Notes under the pieces: generated by a model
Seen by the model: the letters and a program-made list of their open reading frames with translations, nothing else
Database searches by the model: none
Told to the model about the DNA's origin: nothing
Assembly: GCF_019973615.1 (NCBI RefSeq)
Contig: NZ_AP024238.1
Span: 1,116,001 to 1,180,000, forward strand
Length of the DNA stretch: 64,000 nucleotides
Reading direction: 5' to 3'
Source of the DNA: Rhodoferax lithotrophicus
GTDB lineage: Bacteria > Pseudomonadota > Gammaproteobacteria > Burkholderiales > Burkholderiaceae_C
Position numbers and translations under genes: made by a program
Shown here: piece after piece, positions 19,314 to 27,819 of the stretch
Layout: each line of letters starts with the position of its first letter
How positions within the stretch are numbered: the stretch's first letter is position 1

Positions 19314-19360
19314 CGCTAGTGCTTATTAAATAAGCGCAAGCAGCTATTTAATTGATAGTT
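19314..19360 (-). repeat. Dispersed repeat in the groES-groEL spacer
   Basis: ctagtgcttattaaataagc gcaagcagctatttaattga is the inverse of the GCTATT..CGCTTATTTAATAAGCGCTAG form of the repeat. It occupies about half of the spacer between groES and groEL and contains the self-complementary core GCTTATT/AATAAGC. Confidence 0.6.
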
Positions 19361-19366
19361 GTTTGA

Positions 19367-19657
19367 TTACTTCTCAACAACCGCGAACAGGTCGTCTTCT
19401 TTCATGACCAACAATTCATCGCCATCCACCTTGACGGTTTGGCCGCTGTATTTGCCGAACAGCACGCGGTCGCCGACTTTGACGCTCATGGCACCGAGTT
19501 CGCCTTTGTCGTTTTTCTTGCCAGGGCCAACAGCCAAGACTTCACCTTGATCGGGTTTTTCAGCGGCGCTGTCAGGAATGACGATGCCAGAGGCAGTACG
19601 GGTTTCGTTTTCAACGCGTTTGACAATCACGCGGTCATGCAGGGGACGAAGTTTCAT
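19367..19657 (-). CDS. groES: GroES co-chaperonin
   Basis: A 96-residue lid of the GroEL chamber. The N-terminus [17 protein letters not shown] and the mobile-loop region [18 protein letters not shown] are diagnostic, followed by [18 protein letters not shown]. Ribosome site AGGAGTCACTATG. It is the first gene of the heat-shock operon, with CIRCE about 100 bases upstream. Confidence 0.99.
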   Translation of the reverse strand: MKLRPLHDRVIVKRVENETRTASGIVIPDSAAEKPDQGEVLAVGPGKKNDKGELGAMSVKVGDRVLFGKYSGQTVKVDGDELLVMKEDDLFAVVEK

Positions 19658-19757
19658 AGTGACTCCTATAAATTTTGAAACAGGGGTTAAAAAAACAGAC
19701 TCCAGAACAAGTGCTCTATGGTCTTGTAACTTTCAGGGTGGTGCCAGACATGTATTG

Positions 19758-19784
19758 TTAGCACTCAACCCTAGCGAGTGCTAA
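19758..19784 (-). promoter_or_regulatory. CIRCE operator (HrcA site)
   Basis: TTAGCACTC, nine bases, GAGTGCTAA: an exact match to the known CIRCE consensus with nine-base arms and spacer. It lies just downstream of the -10 of the groES promoter, so HrcA binding would block initiation until heat shock. The hrcA gene itself is not in this window. Confidence 0.97.
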
Positions 19785-19811
19785 TGATAAGGCCGTTTTG
19801 CATAGTTTCAA
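19784..19811 (-). promoter_or_regulatory. groESL promoter
   Basis: On the minus strand TTGAAA, 16 bases, TATCAT gives a good housekeeping promoter immediately upstream of CIRCE. The longer form CTTGAAA plus CCTTATCA at 13 bases partly fits a sigma-32 promoter, so dual control is possible. Confidence 0.7.
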
Positions 19812-19859
19812 GAGGTCGGGGTTATTTTGTGACCCTATTTGACGGGCGCAGATGTAGAG

Positions 19860-19985
19860 GGCGGATTTCAGTTGCAACTCCTTTTTGACAATGGCGATCA
19901 AAACGTAGGTGGCGATGGCACACCAAATTTGCGTCTTCACCGCGTTCTCGCTGGTGCCCAAAAACTTCTTGACCATGGAAAGACT
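19860..19985 (-). mobile_element. Remnant of an IS4-type transposase (C-terminal part)
   Basis: The minus-strand translation VKKFLGTSENAVKTQIWCAI followed by ATYVLIAIVKK is the well-known C-terminal block of IS4-family DDE transposases. Nothing upstream (catalytic domain) is present and the sequence degenerates after about 40 residues. No terminal inverted repeats were found. It abuts the broken gene at 20020-20353. Confidence 0.8.
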
Positions 19986-20019
19986 AAGAATTGGAATCCT
20001 TCTATTGGACGGATATCGA

Positions 20020-20353
20020 CTCAATCCAATGGAGCTGACTTTTCCGGGGTGTTGGTAGGGGTAGGGTACGTGGCAGGTCACCTCGACCGGGCTGCCCAGG
20101 CATTTGAATTCCTTCATGGACAAAAATAGTCGGTGAAGTTCGCATGGTTCATGGTGAAGACGAAGATGCTTGTGCTATCTGCCTGCGGCCTGAAGTCAAC
20201 CGTGCCAATGACAATCGCTTGTTTGTCTTGCGTGTGTGCGGTGACGGTTTGGACACCGCTTGGGATCCATGCAAAAACCTGCGTCGGTGTTACGGCAGAC
20301 AAGGCCAGCAGCAGTGCCAGTGGGCGCATGGGAAAGGGTCGCGTGGTTTTCAT
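20020..20353 (-). pseudogene. Broken small exported-protein gene, frameshifted and truncated
   Basis: From the ATG at 20353 a leader (MKTTRPFPMRPLALLLALSA) and about 75 residues end at NHANFTDYFCP. The neighbouring frame then continues as LSMKEFKCLGSPVEVTCHVP and YPYQHPGKVSSIG, which I recognise as the normal continuation (FTDYFLSMKEFKCL) of a conserved small periplasmic protein. Adding one T in the run of five at about 20121-20125 would restore the frame. After GKVSSIG the sequence is lost at the transposase remnant. So the gene carries both a one-base deletion and an insertion-linked truncation. Confidence 0.72.
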
Positions 20354-20618
20354 GAAGTTCCCCGATGGATAAAACTGCTTGTTCCAAGCAATAAATGTGT
20401 GCGCGCCAGCAGCATCTCGTTGTAAGGCCTGTGAGGTTGAATAAACGCCAGGACTGTTACATCTTCGGTGGGTGGTGTGCCAAATGTGAACAGTTCGGAA
20501 AGCACACGCGTCACACACACCATCAAGGGTGCACGGGTTAACGCTTGGTGTCCTCGGTTTGAAGCGAGTACCGGCCGGTTTTCCGCCTAAAAACCCGGTT
20601 GCGACGGGCTTTGAGCCG

Positions 20619-20634
20619 TGGTACGGATATTGCA
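20619..20634 (+). promoter_or_regulatory. Sigma-54 promoter of the TonB receptor unit
   Basis: TGGTACGGATATTGCA has GG and GC separated by exactly ten bases, against the consensus TGGCACG-N4-TTGCW. It lies 80 bases before the receptor ATG. The 20354-20713 stretch otherwise holds no gene. GTGA and TCAC half-sites near 20485-20515 may bind the activator. Confidence 0.78.
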
Positions 20635-20713
20635 AATTAGGCGTGCTATCAAACGCAGGTATGTCACCTTCGATTGTTTTAAGCCCCATAAATACGAGCA
20701 GACAAGATTCACC

Positions 20714-22840
20714 ATGAAGCAAATGAAACGTCAAAAGGCATGTGTCCCGTCATTGATCAGAACAAGCCTGGCACTGGTCGCCACATCAGCGCTGCACGCC
20801 CCGGTGGCCGCTCAGACTTTGAGTGAAGTGGTGGTGTCGGCCTCGCGCGCCGAACAGCGCAGTTTTGATGCGCCCGCCGCCGTGCAGTCCATTGACCGTG
20901 CCACCATTGAGAGTGCTGGGCCACAAGTCAATTTGTCCGAATCGCTCAATCGAGTGCCGGGTCTGACCATTTTGAGCCGTCAAAACTACGCGCAAGACCT
21001 ACAGGTGTCGATTCGCGGCTTTGGCGCGCGCTCAGCCTTTGGCATTCGTGGCATTCGTTTGCTGGTGGATGGCATTCCAGCCACCACGCCAGATGGGCAA
21101 GGCCAAGGCTCCAGCATCAGCTTGACCTCCACTGACCGCATTGAAGTGCTGCGTGGCCCGCTGGCGCAGATGTATGGCAACTCGTCAGGCGGTGTGATTC
21201 AGGCCTTCACCCGCGACGCGCCCGCCACCCCCGAATTTGCCGCCGCCGCCTACACCGGTTCATTTGGCCTGCGCCGCACCGACTGGCAGTACGCCGGGCG
21301 CCTAGGCCAATACGGTTTGGTGGCCGACTACAGTACGTTTGACATCGATGGTTTTCGTAACAACAGCAAAACCGAGCGCAAGCAGTTCAACGGCAAACTC
21401 AGCTTTGACCCCTTCGAGAAAACTCACGTGAACGTGGTGTTTAACCGTTTTGACATGCCGCTGGCCCAAGATCCGCTGGGGCTGACTGCCGCACAGCTGG
21501 CAGCCGACCCCACCCAGGCTGGCACCAACGCCATTGCAAGAGGTATCCGCAAAATTGTGCTGCAAAACCAGTTGGGTGCGTCGATGTTGACCGAACTTGG
21601 CAACGACCGCTCCATCACCACACGGGCCTATACCGGCACGCGTGAAAACCTGCAATACCAGGCAGGTATTTTTGTCCCCACACTGCCACCGCCCACCGGG
21701 GCTTGGGTCGGGCTGGACCGCACCTATTACGGTGTGGGTTTGCAGTACAACGCGCAAAGCCAACTGGGCAGCACGCCCATCAAGTGGGCGCTTGGTTATG
21801 ACTATGACGAATCCAATGAGACACGCCAAGCCGGGGTAGCTGCGTTGGGAGAAAAAACCACCACCAACCGCAACGAAGACAACACCGCCAGCAACAGCGA
21901 TGTGTTCATGCAGGGCACAGCGCTGGTGTCTGAGAAGCTGTCTGTGGTGGCGGGTTTGCGCTATAGCTCGGTCAAATTCAAAAGTGAAGACCATTATTTG
22001 AGCAACGGCGACGGCTCTGGCGCCACCACTTACCAGAACACTAGCCCGGTGCTGGGCGTGACCTATCACGCCACCGATGCCTTGAATGTATTTGCCACCT
22101 ATGGCAAAGGCTTTGAGACACCGACCCTTAACGAAGTGGCTTACAACGGTGCTGGTGTGCCGGGTTTCAACACCAGCATCCAGGCCTCCAACAGCCAGCA
22201 TTTTGAGGTCGGTGCCAAGTGGGCACCCAGTGCGCAGGCGCGTGTGGACTTCACCGCCTTCAAAATCAACACCACCGATGAAATTGTGGTGGCCAGCAGC
22301 AGCGGTGGCAACTCCACCTTTCGAAATGCTCCGGGCACCACGCGCACCGGCTGGGAGCTGTCGGGCAGCGCGCAGTTCAGCCCGCACCTGCGTGCCACGC
22401 TGTCGGCCTCACAAATGGAGGCCGAGTATTCGCAGGCCTTCATGAGCGGCACCACCGCGGTGGCGGCAGGCAACAAGTTGCCAGGAATTCCGCAGAGTTT
22501 TCTGTTCTCTGAGTTGTTATGGACGCAGCAGCCCGCGGCACCGGGCCAAAAAGCGATGGCAACAGGCAGCCAGGCCGGCCTTGAATTGACACAAGCCGGG
22601 CGTTTGTATGCCAATGACATCAACACCGCCTCTGCCGATGGCTACACCACCTTGAACCTGAAGGCCAGCCACGTCTGGGCGCTGGGTGCTGGGCGCCTGA
22701 CCACCTATGCCCGCATCGACAATCTGGCGGATGAGCGTTACGTGGGTTCGGTCATCGTGAACCAGGCGGGCTCGCAGTTTTATGAGCCGGCACCGGGAAG
22801 AAACTGGACGCTGGGCGTGCGTTTTGTCATGCCGTTGTGA
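20714..22840 (+). CDS. TonB-dependent outer-membrane receptor
   Basis: A 708-residue receptor that imports a scarce ligand using TonB energy. It has a signal peptide (cleavage about AAQ), a TonB-box-like SEVVVSASR, a plug domain (QSIDRATIESAG, DRIEVLRGPLAQMYGNSSGG) and a 22-strand barrel ending in GRNWTLGVRFVMPL. The ATG at 20714 is chosen because the leader starts there. It is preceded by a sigma-54 promoter and followed after 29 bases by the NosR-like gene. Position next to a Ln-type quinoprotein region suggests uptake of a lanthanide chelate, as for LutH-type receptors. This is inferred; a siderophore or copper ligand is also possible. Confidence 0.9.
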   Translation: MKQMKRQKACVPSLIRTSLALVATSALHAPVAAQTLSEVVVSASRAEQRSFDAPAAVQSIDRATIESAGPQVNLSESLNRVPGLTILSRQNYAQDLQVSIRGFGARSAFGIRGIRLLVDGIPATTPDGQGQGSSISLTSTDRIEVLRGPLAQMYGNSSGGVIQAFTRDAPATPEFAAAAYTGSFGLRRTDWQYAGRLGQYGLVADYSTFDIDGFRNNSKTERKQFNGKLSFDPFEKTHVNVVFNRFDMPLAQDPLGLTAAQLAADPTQAGTNAIARGIRKIVLQNQLGASMLTELGNDRSITTRAYTGTRENLQYQAGIFVPTLPPPTGAWVGLDRTYYGVGLQYNAQSQLGSTPIKWALGYDYDESNETRQAGVAALGEKTTTNRNEDNTASNSDVFMQGTALVSEKLSVVAGLRYSSVKFKSEDHYLSNGDGSGATTYQNTSPVLGVTYHATDALNVFATYGKGFETPTLNEVAYNGAGVPGFNTSIQASNSQHFEVGAKWAPSAQARVDFTAFKINTTDEIVVASSSGGNSTFRNAPGTTRTGWELSGSAQFSPHLRATLSASQMEAEYSQAFMSGTTAVAAGNKLPGIPQSFLFSELLWTQQPAAPGQKAMATGSQAGLELTQAGRLYANDINTASADGYTTLNLKASHVWALGAGRLTTYARIDNLADERYVGSVIVNQAGSQFYEPAPGRNWTLGVRFVMPL

Positions 22841-22869
22841 TTTGACGGGTAACCGAAGGGGTCGTTGCC

Positions 22870-25011
22870 ATGGTGCGTGTGTTTGAACGCGGCCTGCCGT
22901 TGATCCAGCGCCGGTTGCAGCGCTTGTTGTTGGCGCTGTTTCTGATGGCGCTTGGCTGGGCGCTGGCCGTGCCCGCGCAGGCCGGGGTCATGACCAAAGA
23001 GAGCATGCGCCAAGCGTTTCCGTCGCCGATTATTGTGGGTGACAAAGATGCTGACATCCCGGTTTGGCCGATCTTCAAGCAAGATGCCACCGCCACCCCC
23101 CTGATTGGCTACGTGTTTGAGTCTATCGACCTGGCACCCATTCCCGGCTTTTCCGGCACATCATTCAATTTGCTGATTGCGCTGGATGCCAAGGGTGAGT
23201 TCATGGATGTCAAGGTGTTGTCACAACACGAACCGGTGTTTGTCGAGGGCCTGGGCGAAGAGCCCATGCTGCGTTTTGTAGACCAATACAAAGGCTTGTC
23301 GCTCAAGCAAAACATCAAAATTGGCGCTGAAAAAAACAACGGCGGCAACGCCAATGTTTACATCCACGGGGTTGCCAAAGCCACCGCGTCGGTGCGCATT
23401 CTGAACCAAAGCCTGCTGTCGGCTTCCTTGAAGGTTGCCCGCGCCAAGATGGGCTATGCCCAGGGCCGCGACCCTGATTTGATTGCCCGCATCAAGCCTG
23501 ACTTGTTCAAGGCGATGAATTGGGCATCACTGCTCAAAGACGAGCTGGTCACCCGAAAAGTCTTCAGCAACCAGGAGGTTGAAGCCGCCTTTGCTGGCAC
23601 CGCGGTGGAGGGCGTAGACGCTGAGGTGCTGGCTGCGCCGGGTGCTGATTTTGAAGAAATGGTGGTGGCCTATTTGCATGTGCCCTCGGTGGGGCGAAAC
23701 CTGCTCTCAACCAAAGATTGGGACTACCTGCAAGGCCGTCTGGAACCCGGTGACAGTGCTTTGCTGGTGATGTCCAAAGGTCGCTATTCGATGCTGGGCG
23801 ATGAGTTCACCCGCGGTGCCGTGCCGACCCGAATCACCGTGCAGCAGGGCAGCTTGCCGCTGGAGATTAGAGACCTGGACATTGACCTGAATGAACCCCT
23901 GAAGGTGCCAGAGGCATTGAAAGATGCCGAGTGGAAAATTTTCAGGGTGATTGGCCCTGCGGGGCTGGACCCGTCACAGCCGCTTGAATTCAAGCTGCGG
24001 GTGATTCGCACCAAGGGCGCGATGTATGGCGAGCGGGTGGGCAAAGATTTGTCGGTGGTGACGCAATTGCCCGATGACTATTATGTGGCGGCCAGTTCAG
24101 ACAACAAAACCTGGCACTCGATTTGGTCTGACAGAACGGGTGAGTTAAGCCTTCTTCTGGTCAGCCTGGGGCTTTTGTCCTGGGCCTTGATGAAGCAGTC
24201 GTGGTTAACCAGAACGGTCAAGCGGTTGAATCTGTTCAGAACCGGGTTTTTACTCTTCACCTTATTTTTTATTGGCTGGTATGCGCAGGGGCAGTTGTCG
24301 ATTGTCAATATCACCGGTGTGATTCGTGCGTTGGTTGAAAAGCGCAGCCTGAGTTTCTTTCTGTATGACCCCATGACGATTATTTTGTGGGCCTACATTG
24401 CGGTGACGTTTTTTGTTTGGGGGCGTGGCGTATTTTGTGGCTGGTTATGTCCGTTTGGTGCCTTACAGGAATTTTTGGGTAACGCGGCCCGGTTTTTGAA
24501 AATTCCCCAGCTCAAAATTTCCCTGGCCTTGGACAGAACGCTTAAATTTATCAAGTACCTGGTGCTGACCGTGATTTGTATCGCCGCTTTGGTGTCTGTG
24601 CAGTGGACCGACCGTTTGGTAGAAGTGGAGCCTTTCAAGACCAGCATCACCCTGATGTTCGTGCGCTCTTGGCCTTTTGTGGTGTGGGCTGCTGTGTTGT
24701 TGTTGCTCAATATGGTGGTGTACAAGGGCTTTTGCCGCTACCTGTGTCCTTTGGGGGCTGGCATGGCAATTTTGGGGCGGCTGCGCTTGCAAAACTGGTT
24801 GCCCCGCCGCTCCGAATGCGGCCAGCCGTGCCAGCGTTGCAGCAACGATTGCCGCTATCAAGCCATCAAAAAAACCGGTGAGATTGATTACGTGGAGTGT
24901 TTTCAGTGCCTGGACTGCGTGGCCATTGAGCAAAGCCCCGAGCTGTGCGTGCCTCGTATTCTGGAAAGCAAAAGCCGGGTGATTCCGATCCACGCCGAGC
25001 CGGTGCGTTAA
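22870..25011 (+). CDS. NosR/NirI-like FMN-binding, membrane ferredoxin-type protein
   Basis: 713 residues. A leader is followed by a periplasmic FMN-binding domain (about 75-190) with KATAS at 170-174 at the place where NosR/NqrC proteins carry the flavinylated Thr. A second periplasmic part follows, then several membrane helices (about 420-620) with two cysteine motifs, FCGWLCPFG and CRYLCPLG. A cytoplasmic iron-sulfur region (CGQPCQRCSNDC, CFQCLDC) closes it. The layout is that of NosR: electron transfer from the membrane to a periplasmic partner. No nos genes are nearby; the setting is alcohol oxidation. The adjacent apbE could attach FMN. The flavinylation motif is not a textbook SGAT. 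Confidence 0.85.
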   Translation: MVRVFERGLPLIQRRLQRLLLALFLMALGWALAVPAQAGVMTKESMRQAFPSPIIVGDKDADIPVWPIFKQDATATPLIGYVFESIDLAPIPGFSGTSFNLLIALDAKGEFMDVKVLSQHEPVFVEGLGEEPMLRFVDQYKGLSLKQNIKIGAEKNNGGNANVYIHGVAKATASVRILNQSLLSASLKVARAKMGYAQGRDPDLIARIKPDLFKAMNWASLLKDELVTRKVFSNQEVEAAFAGTAVEGVDAEVLAAPGADFEEMVVAYLHVPSVGRNLLSTKDWDYLQGRLEPGDSALLVMSKGRYSMLGDEFTRGAVPTRITVQQGSLPLEIRDLDIDLNEPLKVPEALKDAEWKIFRVIGPAGLDPSQPLEFKLRVIRTKGAMYGERVGKDLSVVTQLPDDYYVAASSDNKTWHSIWSDRTGELSLLLVSLGLLSWALMKQSWLTRTVKRLNLFRTGFLLFTLFFIGWYAQGQLSIVNITGVIRALVEKRSLSFFLYDPMTIILWAYIAVTFFVWGRGVFCGWLCPFGALQEFLGNAARFLKIPQLKISLALDRTLKFIKYLVLTVICIAALVSVQWTDRLVEVEPFKTSITLMFVRSWPFVVWAAVLLLLNMVVYKGFCRYLCPLGAGMAILGRLRLQNWLPRRSECGQPCQRCSNDCRYQAIKKTGEIDYVECFQCLDCVAIEQSPELCVPRILESKSRVIPIHAEPVR

Positions 25012-25094
25012 CTGGACGACTTTCGCCGCACTGGCGATGACGGCTCCCTTTCACGTGGACCCGGCTTGATGCACTTAGTTTTTGAAGGATGCTG

Positions 25095-26099
25095 ATGAAA
25101 AGACGCACATTTTTACAAGCCTCTTTGGGGCTGGGGGCGACCCTGGCGGCGCAGGGCGGTGCGGTCACTGCGCAAAGTGGCCTGCACAAACCGCTGGGGC
25201 CACTGGTGTGGCAACAACGCCCCTTGCTCGGCTTTGGTACCACCTTGTCGTTGACGGTGGCGCACACCGATCCGGCCATGGCGCAGTCCGCGCTGGACGT
25301 GGCCGTGGCAGACATTCACCATGTCGAAGCGCAAATGAGCCTGTTCAACCCCAAAAGTGCCTTGAGCCAGCTTAACGCCCAGGGGTTTCTGGCGCAGCCA
25401 CACCCCGACTTGCTCAAGGTGTTGCAACTGGCCCAAGCGGTGTCTGAAAAAAGCCAGGGTGCCTTTGATGTCACGGTGCAGCCGTTGTGGACGGTTTTTG
25501 CTGAGGCACAAGCCTTGGGGCGTTTGCCCACGGCAGAGGCGGTGGCGCAGGCCCGCCAGCACACGGGTTGGCAGCACGTGACGCTTGACCCGGCGCGCAT
25601 CAGTTTCACCCGACCCGACATGGCCATCACGCTCAACGGTATTGCCCAGGGTTTCGCCGCCGACCTGGTGCAAACGCACTGGCGGCGCATGGGCATCGCA
25701 CACGCCTTGATCAACACCGGCGAGTGGGCCGCCTTAGGTCAATCACAAACGGCAGGCGACTGGCGGCTGGGCATTGCCGACCCGCGAGATGCGCAAAAGC
25801 TGATGAAAAACATCGCCTTGCACGGCAAAAGTGTGGCGACCTCGGCCGACAGCCAGACGTTTTTCAGCGCTGATTTCAAGCACCACCACATCTTCAACCC
25901 GCACACCGGTTACTCACCCGGTGATGTGGCCAGCGTCACGGTGGCGGCTGACAGCTGCGCGCTGGCCGATGCACTGACCAAAGTGATGTTTGTCGCAGGC
26001 ATGGACCAGGCCATGGTGTTGGCCAAGGCTTGGGCGGTGGAGGTGCTGGTGGTGGACAAGGCCGGACGGTGGCGCGCCTCACCGGGGCTGGATGTCTGA
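25095..26099 (+). CDS. apbE: ApbE-type FMN transferase
   Basis: 334 residues from the ATG at 25095; an in-frame ATG two codons earlier is possible. The leader KRRTFLQASLGLGA carries a twin-arginine pattern. Family marks include VEAQMSLFNPKSALSQLN, ITLNGIAQGFAADLV, the INTGE loop, and GYSPGDVASVTVAADSCALADALTKVMF with metal-binding residues. ApbE moves FMN from FAD onto a Thr of NosR/NqrC/RnfG-like domains in the periplasm. Its place right after the NosR-like gene indicates that this is its target. Confidence 0.92.
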   Translation: MKRRTFLQASLGLGATLAAQGGAVTAQSGLHKPLGPLVWQQRPLLGFGTTLSLTVAHTDPAMAQSALDVAVADIHHVEAQMSLFNPKSALSQLNAQGFLAQPHPDLLKVLQLAQAVSEKSQGAFDVTVQPLWTVFAEAQALGRLPTAEAVAQARQHTGWQHVTLDPARISFTRPDMAITLNGIAQGFAADLVQTHWRRMGIAHALINTGEWAALGQSQTAGDWRLGIADPRDAQKLMKNIALHGKSVATSADSQTFFSADFKHHHIFNPHTGYSPGDVASVTVAADSCALADALTKVMFVAGMDQAMVLAKAWAVEVLVVDKAGRWRASPGLDV

Positions 26100-26114
26100 C
26101 GTGGTTCTGTTGGA

Positions 26115-26175
26115 TGCTATTTATTAGATAGCTACTTACGCTTGTTTCATAAGGGCTATAAGCCAATTTTGCATT
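26115..26175 (+). repeat. Dispersed repeat, copy 1 of a tandem pair
   Basis: tgctatttattagatagctacttacgcttg... ending AAGGGCTATAAGCCAATTTTGC is the forward form of the repeat. A second, diverged copy follows 43 bases later. Together they fill the convergent gap between apbE and the ABC ATPase. Confidence 0.7.
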
Positions 26176-26218
26176 TAAAAATTGCTTCAGGAGTCGATCT
26201 GTCAGCAGCTTGCAAGAT

Positions 26219-26280
26219 GCTACTTAATAAATAGCTATTCACGCAAGTTTCACAAGGGCTAAAGGCCAATTTCTTATATA
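26219..26280 (+). repeat. Dispersed repeat, copy 2 of a tandem pair
   Basis: Begins tacttaataaatagctattc and ends AAGGGCTAAAGGCCAATTTC. It matches the first copy in layout with several substitutions. Confidence 0.7.
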
Positions 26281-26284
26281 AAAG

Positions 26285-27049
26285 TCAATCCAGATGCAGT
26301 CCTGCCAGTACATTGGGGTAACGCTCAAGAATTTGCTGGTGCGTCTGGGTCACCCAGTCGCTTTCGATGTCGACGGCCCCCACGCGCTCTGGCGATGGCG
26401 CCAGCGGCAGCTCCAAAATCACCTGCGACGGCCGCGCCGACAAAAACAGAATGCGGCTCGCCACACTGATGGCTTCGCGCAGGTTGTGGGTGACAAACAG
26501 CACCGTGGGAGCGCTGTGTTGCCATAGCTCGTGCAACAGCCGCCGCAGCTGCGCGGCGGTGGGGGCATCGAGTGACTGAAATGGCTCGTCCATCAGCAGT
26601 ACATCAGGTGCCACGATGAAGGCGCGCAGCAAGGCCACGCGCCGCTGCATGCCGCCCGAGAGTTGTCCCGGAAACAGGTCGCCGCAGCCTTGCAGGCCCA
26701 CACATTGCAGCCAGGTGTCAAGCGGCTTGGTTTGCACCGCTGCAGGCGCGTTTTTGATGATCAACTGCAGGTTTTGGTACACGGTCAGCCAGGGCAAAAG
26801 TCGGCATTCCTGAAACAAAAAGCCAAGCCGCACGGCCGATGGGTTGAAAGCTCGCCCGGCAAATGTCACCGCACCAGAATAATCAGGGTCCAGGCCAGAC
26901 ACGATATTCAACAGCGTGGATTTGCCCGCACCTGAGGGGCCCACAACGGCGATGAATTCGCCTTTTCGGCATGAGAATTTGAGATTTTCAATGGCCAGAC
27001 AGCCATTTGCATAAATCTTCTGATGAATATCAACGGACAGAAAACTCAT
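26285..27049 (-). CDS. ABC transporter ATPase (NitT/TauT-like)
   Basis: 254 residues energising import with the permease and binding protein upstream. Walker A GPSGAGKST, Q-loop FQECRLLPW, signature LSGGMQRR, Walker B VLLMDEPFQSLD and switch His in VTHNL are all intact. The start at 27049 overlaps the permease stop (ATGA), which decides it over a codon 9 bases upstream. It is the last gene of a four-gene minus-strand operon starting at 29562. The ligand is unknown; the region suggests a factor for quinoprotein alcohol oxidation such as a lanthanide chelate. Confidence 0.93.
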   Translation of the reverse strand: MSFLSVDIHQKIYANGCLAIENLKFSCRKGEFIAVVGPSGAGKSTLLNIVSGLDPDYSGAVTFAGRAFNPSAVRLGFLFQECRLLPWLTVYQNLQLIIKNAPAAVQTKPLDTWLQCVGLQGCGDLFPGQLSGGMQRRVALLRAFIVAPDVLLMDEPFQSLDAPTAAQLRRLLHELWQHSAPTVLFVTHNLREAISVASRILFLSARPSQVILELPLAPSPERVGAVDIESDWVTQTHQQILERYPNVLAGLHLD

Positions 27050-27819
27050 AACCGCCACCGCAACAAATGTTTTTCGAGTGGGCGCAGCGCCAGCACCTCA
27101 ATCGAAAACACCACCAACATGAATGCCAAGGTGTATGTCAGCACCCCTGAAATATCAAAGAAGTGAAAGTACCCGCCAATCTGAAAACCCACCCCATTGC
27201 TGCAGCCCAGTAATTCAACCACCAAAACAATCTTCCAAATAATGGCCAAACCATTGCGGGTGGCACCAAAGATATAGGGCAACAACTGCGGAAATACCAT
27301 TTTTGTGGCGATGTCATATTTCGACAGCTGGTACACCTGAGCCACTTGAAACAAACTTTTGTCGAGTGCCCGCGCGCCTTCCCGCAAACTGACCGCCACC
27401 ATGGGTATTTTGTTAATGGTGACGGCGATGATGGCGGCATATTCTGTCAAGCCAAACCAGATATAACAAATGACAATGATCACCAGGGCTGGAATATTCA
27501 GGCCGATGATCAAAAATGTGTCAAGGACCTGGTCAATGGCCTTGAACATGCCCATCAAGATACCCAGGATCGTGCCCAACACCATGGCAGCCATGAAGCT
27601 GATGCCCACACGCTTTAAGGTCATGCCTAGGTGAAACAGCAAGTCGCCCTCAGAGGTTTCCTTCCATAAGAGGTGCAGGATGGTGCTCGGCTGCGGCAGC
27701 AGCTTGTTGTCAACCTGACCGCCCAACAGTTGCCACAAAATCAAGGCCAGCAGCAAAGGCAGCAGCCTGATGCCACTGCCGGAAAGCCATGCGGGGGTCT
27801 GTTTTAGGGTCTGCTGCAT
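27046..27819 (-). CDS. ABC transporter permease (NitT/TauT-like)
   Basis: About 257 residues with six hydrophobic segments and the permease EAA-type loop (REGARALDKSLFQVAQVYQL). The ATG at 27819 overlaps the binding-protein gene by 16 bases; a TTG at 27840 is the other option. It forms the membrane channel partner of the ATPase at 26285. Confidence 0.92.
   Translation of the reverse strand: MQQTLKQTPAWLSGSGIRLLPLLLALILWQLLGGQVDNKLLPQPSTILHLLWKETSEGDLLFHLGMTLKRVGISFMAAMVLGTILGILMGMFKAIDQVLDTFLIIGLNIPALVIIVICYIWFGLTEYAAIIAVTINKIPMVAVSLREGARALDKSLFQVAQVYQLSKYDIATKMVFPQLLPYIFGATRNGLAIIWKIVLVVELLGCSNGVGFQIGGYFHFFDISGVLTYTLAFMLVVFSIEVLALRPLEKHLLRWRL

Noticed and set aside
20354..20713. Cobalamin riboswitch before the TonB receptor
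   Set aside because: No recognisable B12-box could be found; a sigma-54 promoter explains the region better.
21302..22387. 361-residue open frame antisense to the TonB receptor
   Set aside because: Shadow of a GC-rich gene; no recognisable domain, no ribosome site, and the plus-strand protein is clear.
22870..25011. NosR as evidence for nitrous oxide reduction
   Set aside because: No nosZ, nosD, nosF or nosY nearby; the neighbours are quinoprotein and sigma-54 genes, so a NosR-like label without the pathway is used.
26115..26280. Tandem AT-rich repeats as a small CRISPR array
   Set aside because: Only two diverged copies, spacer length irregular, the same unit is scattered elsewhere, and no cas gene is present.
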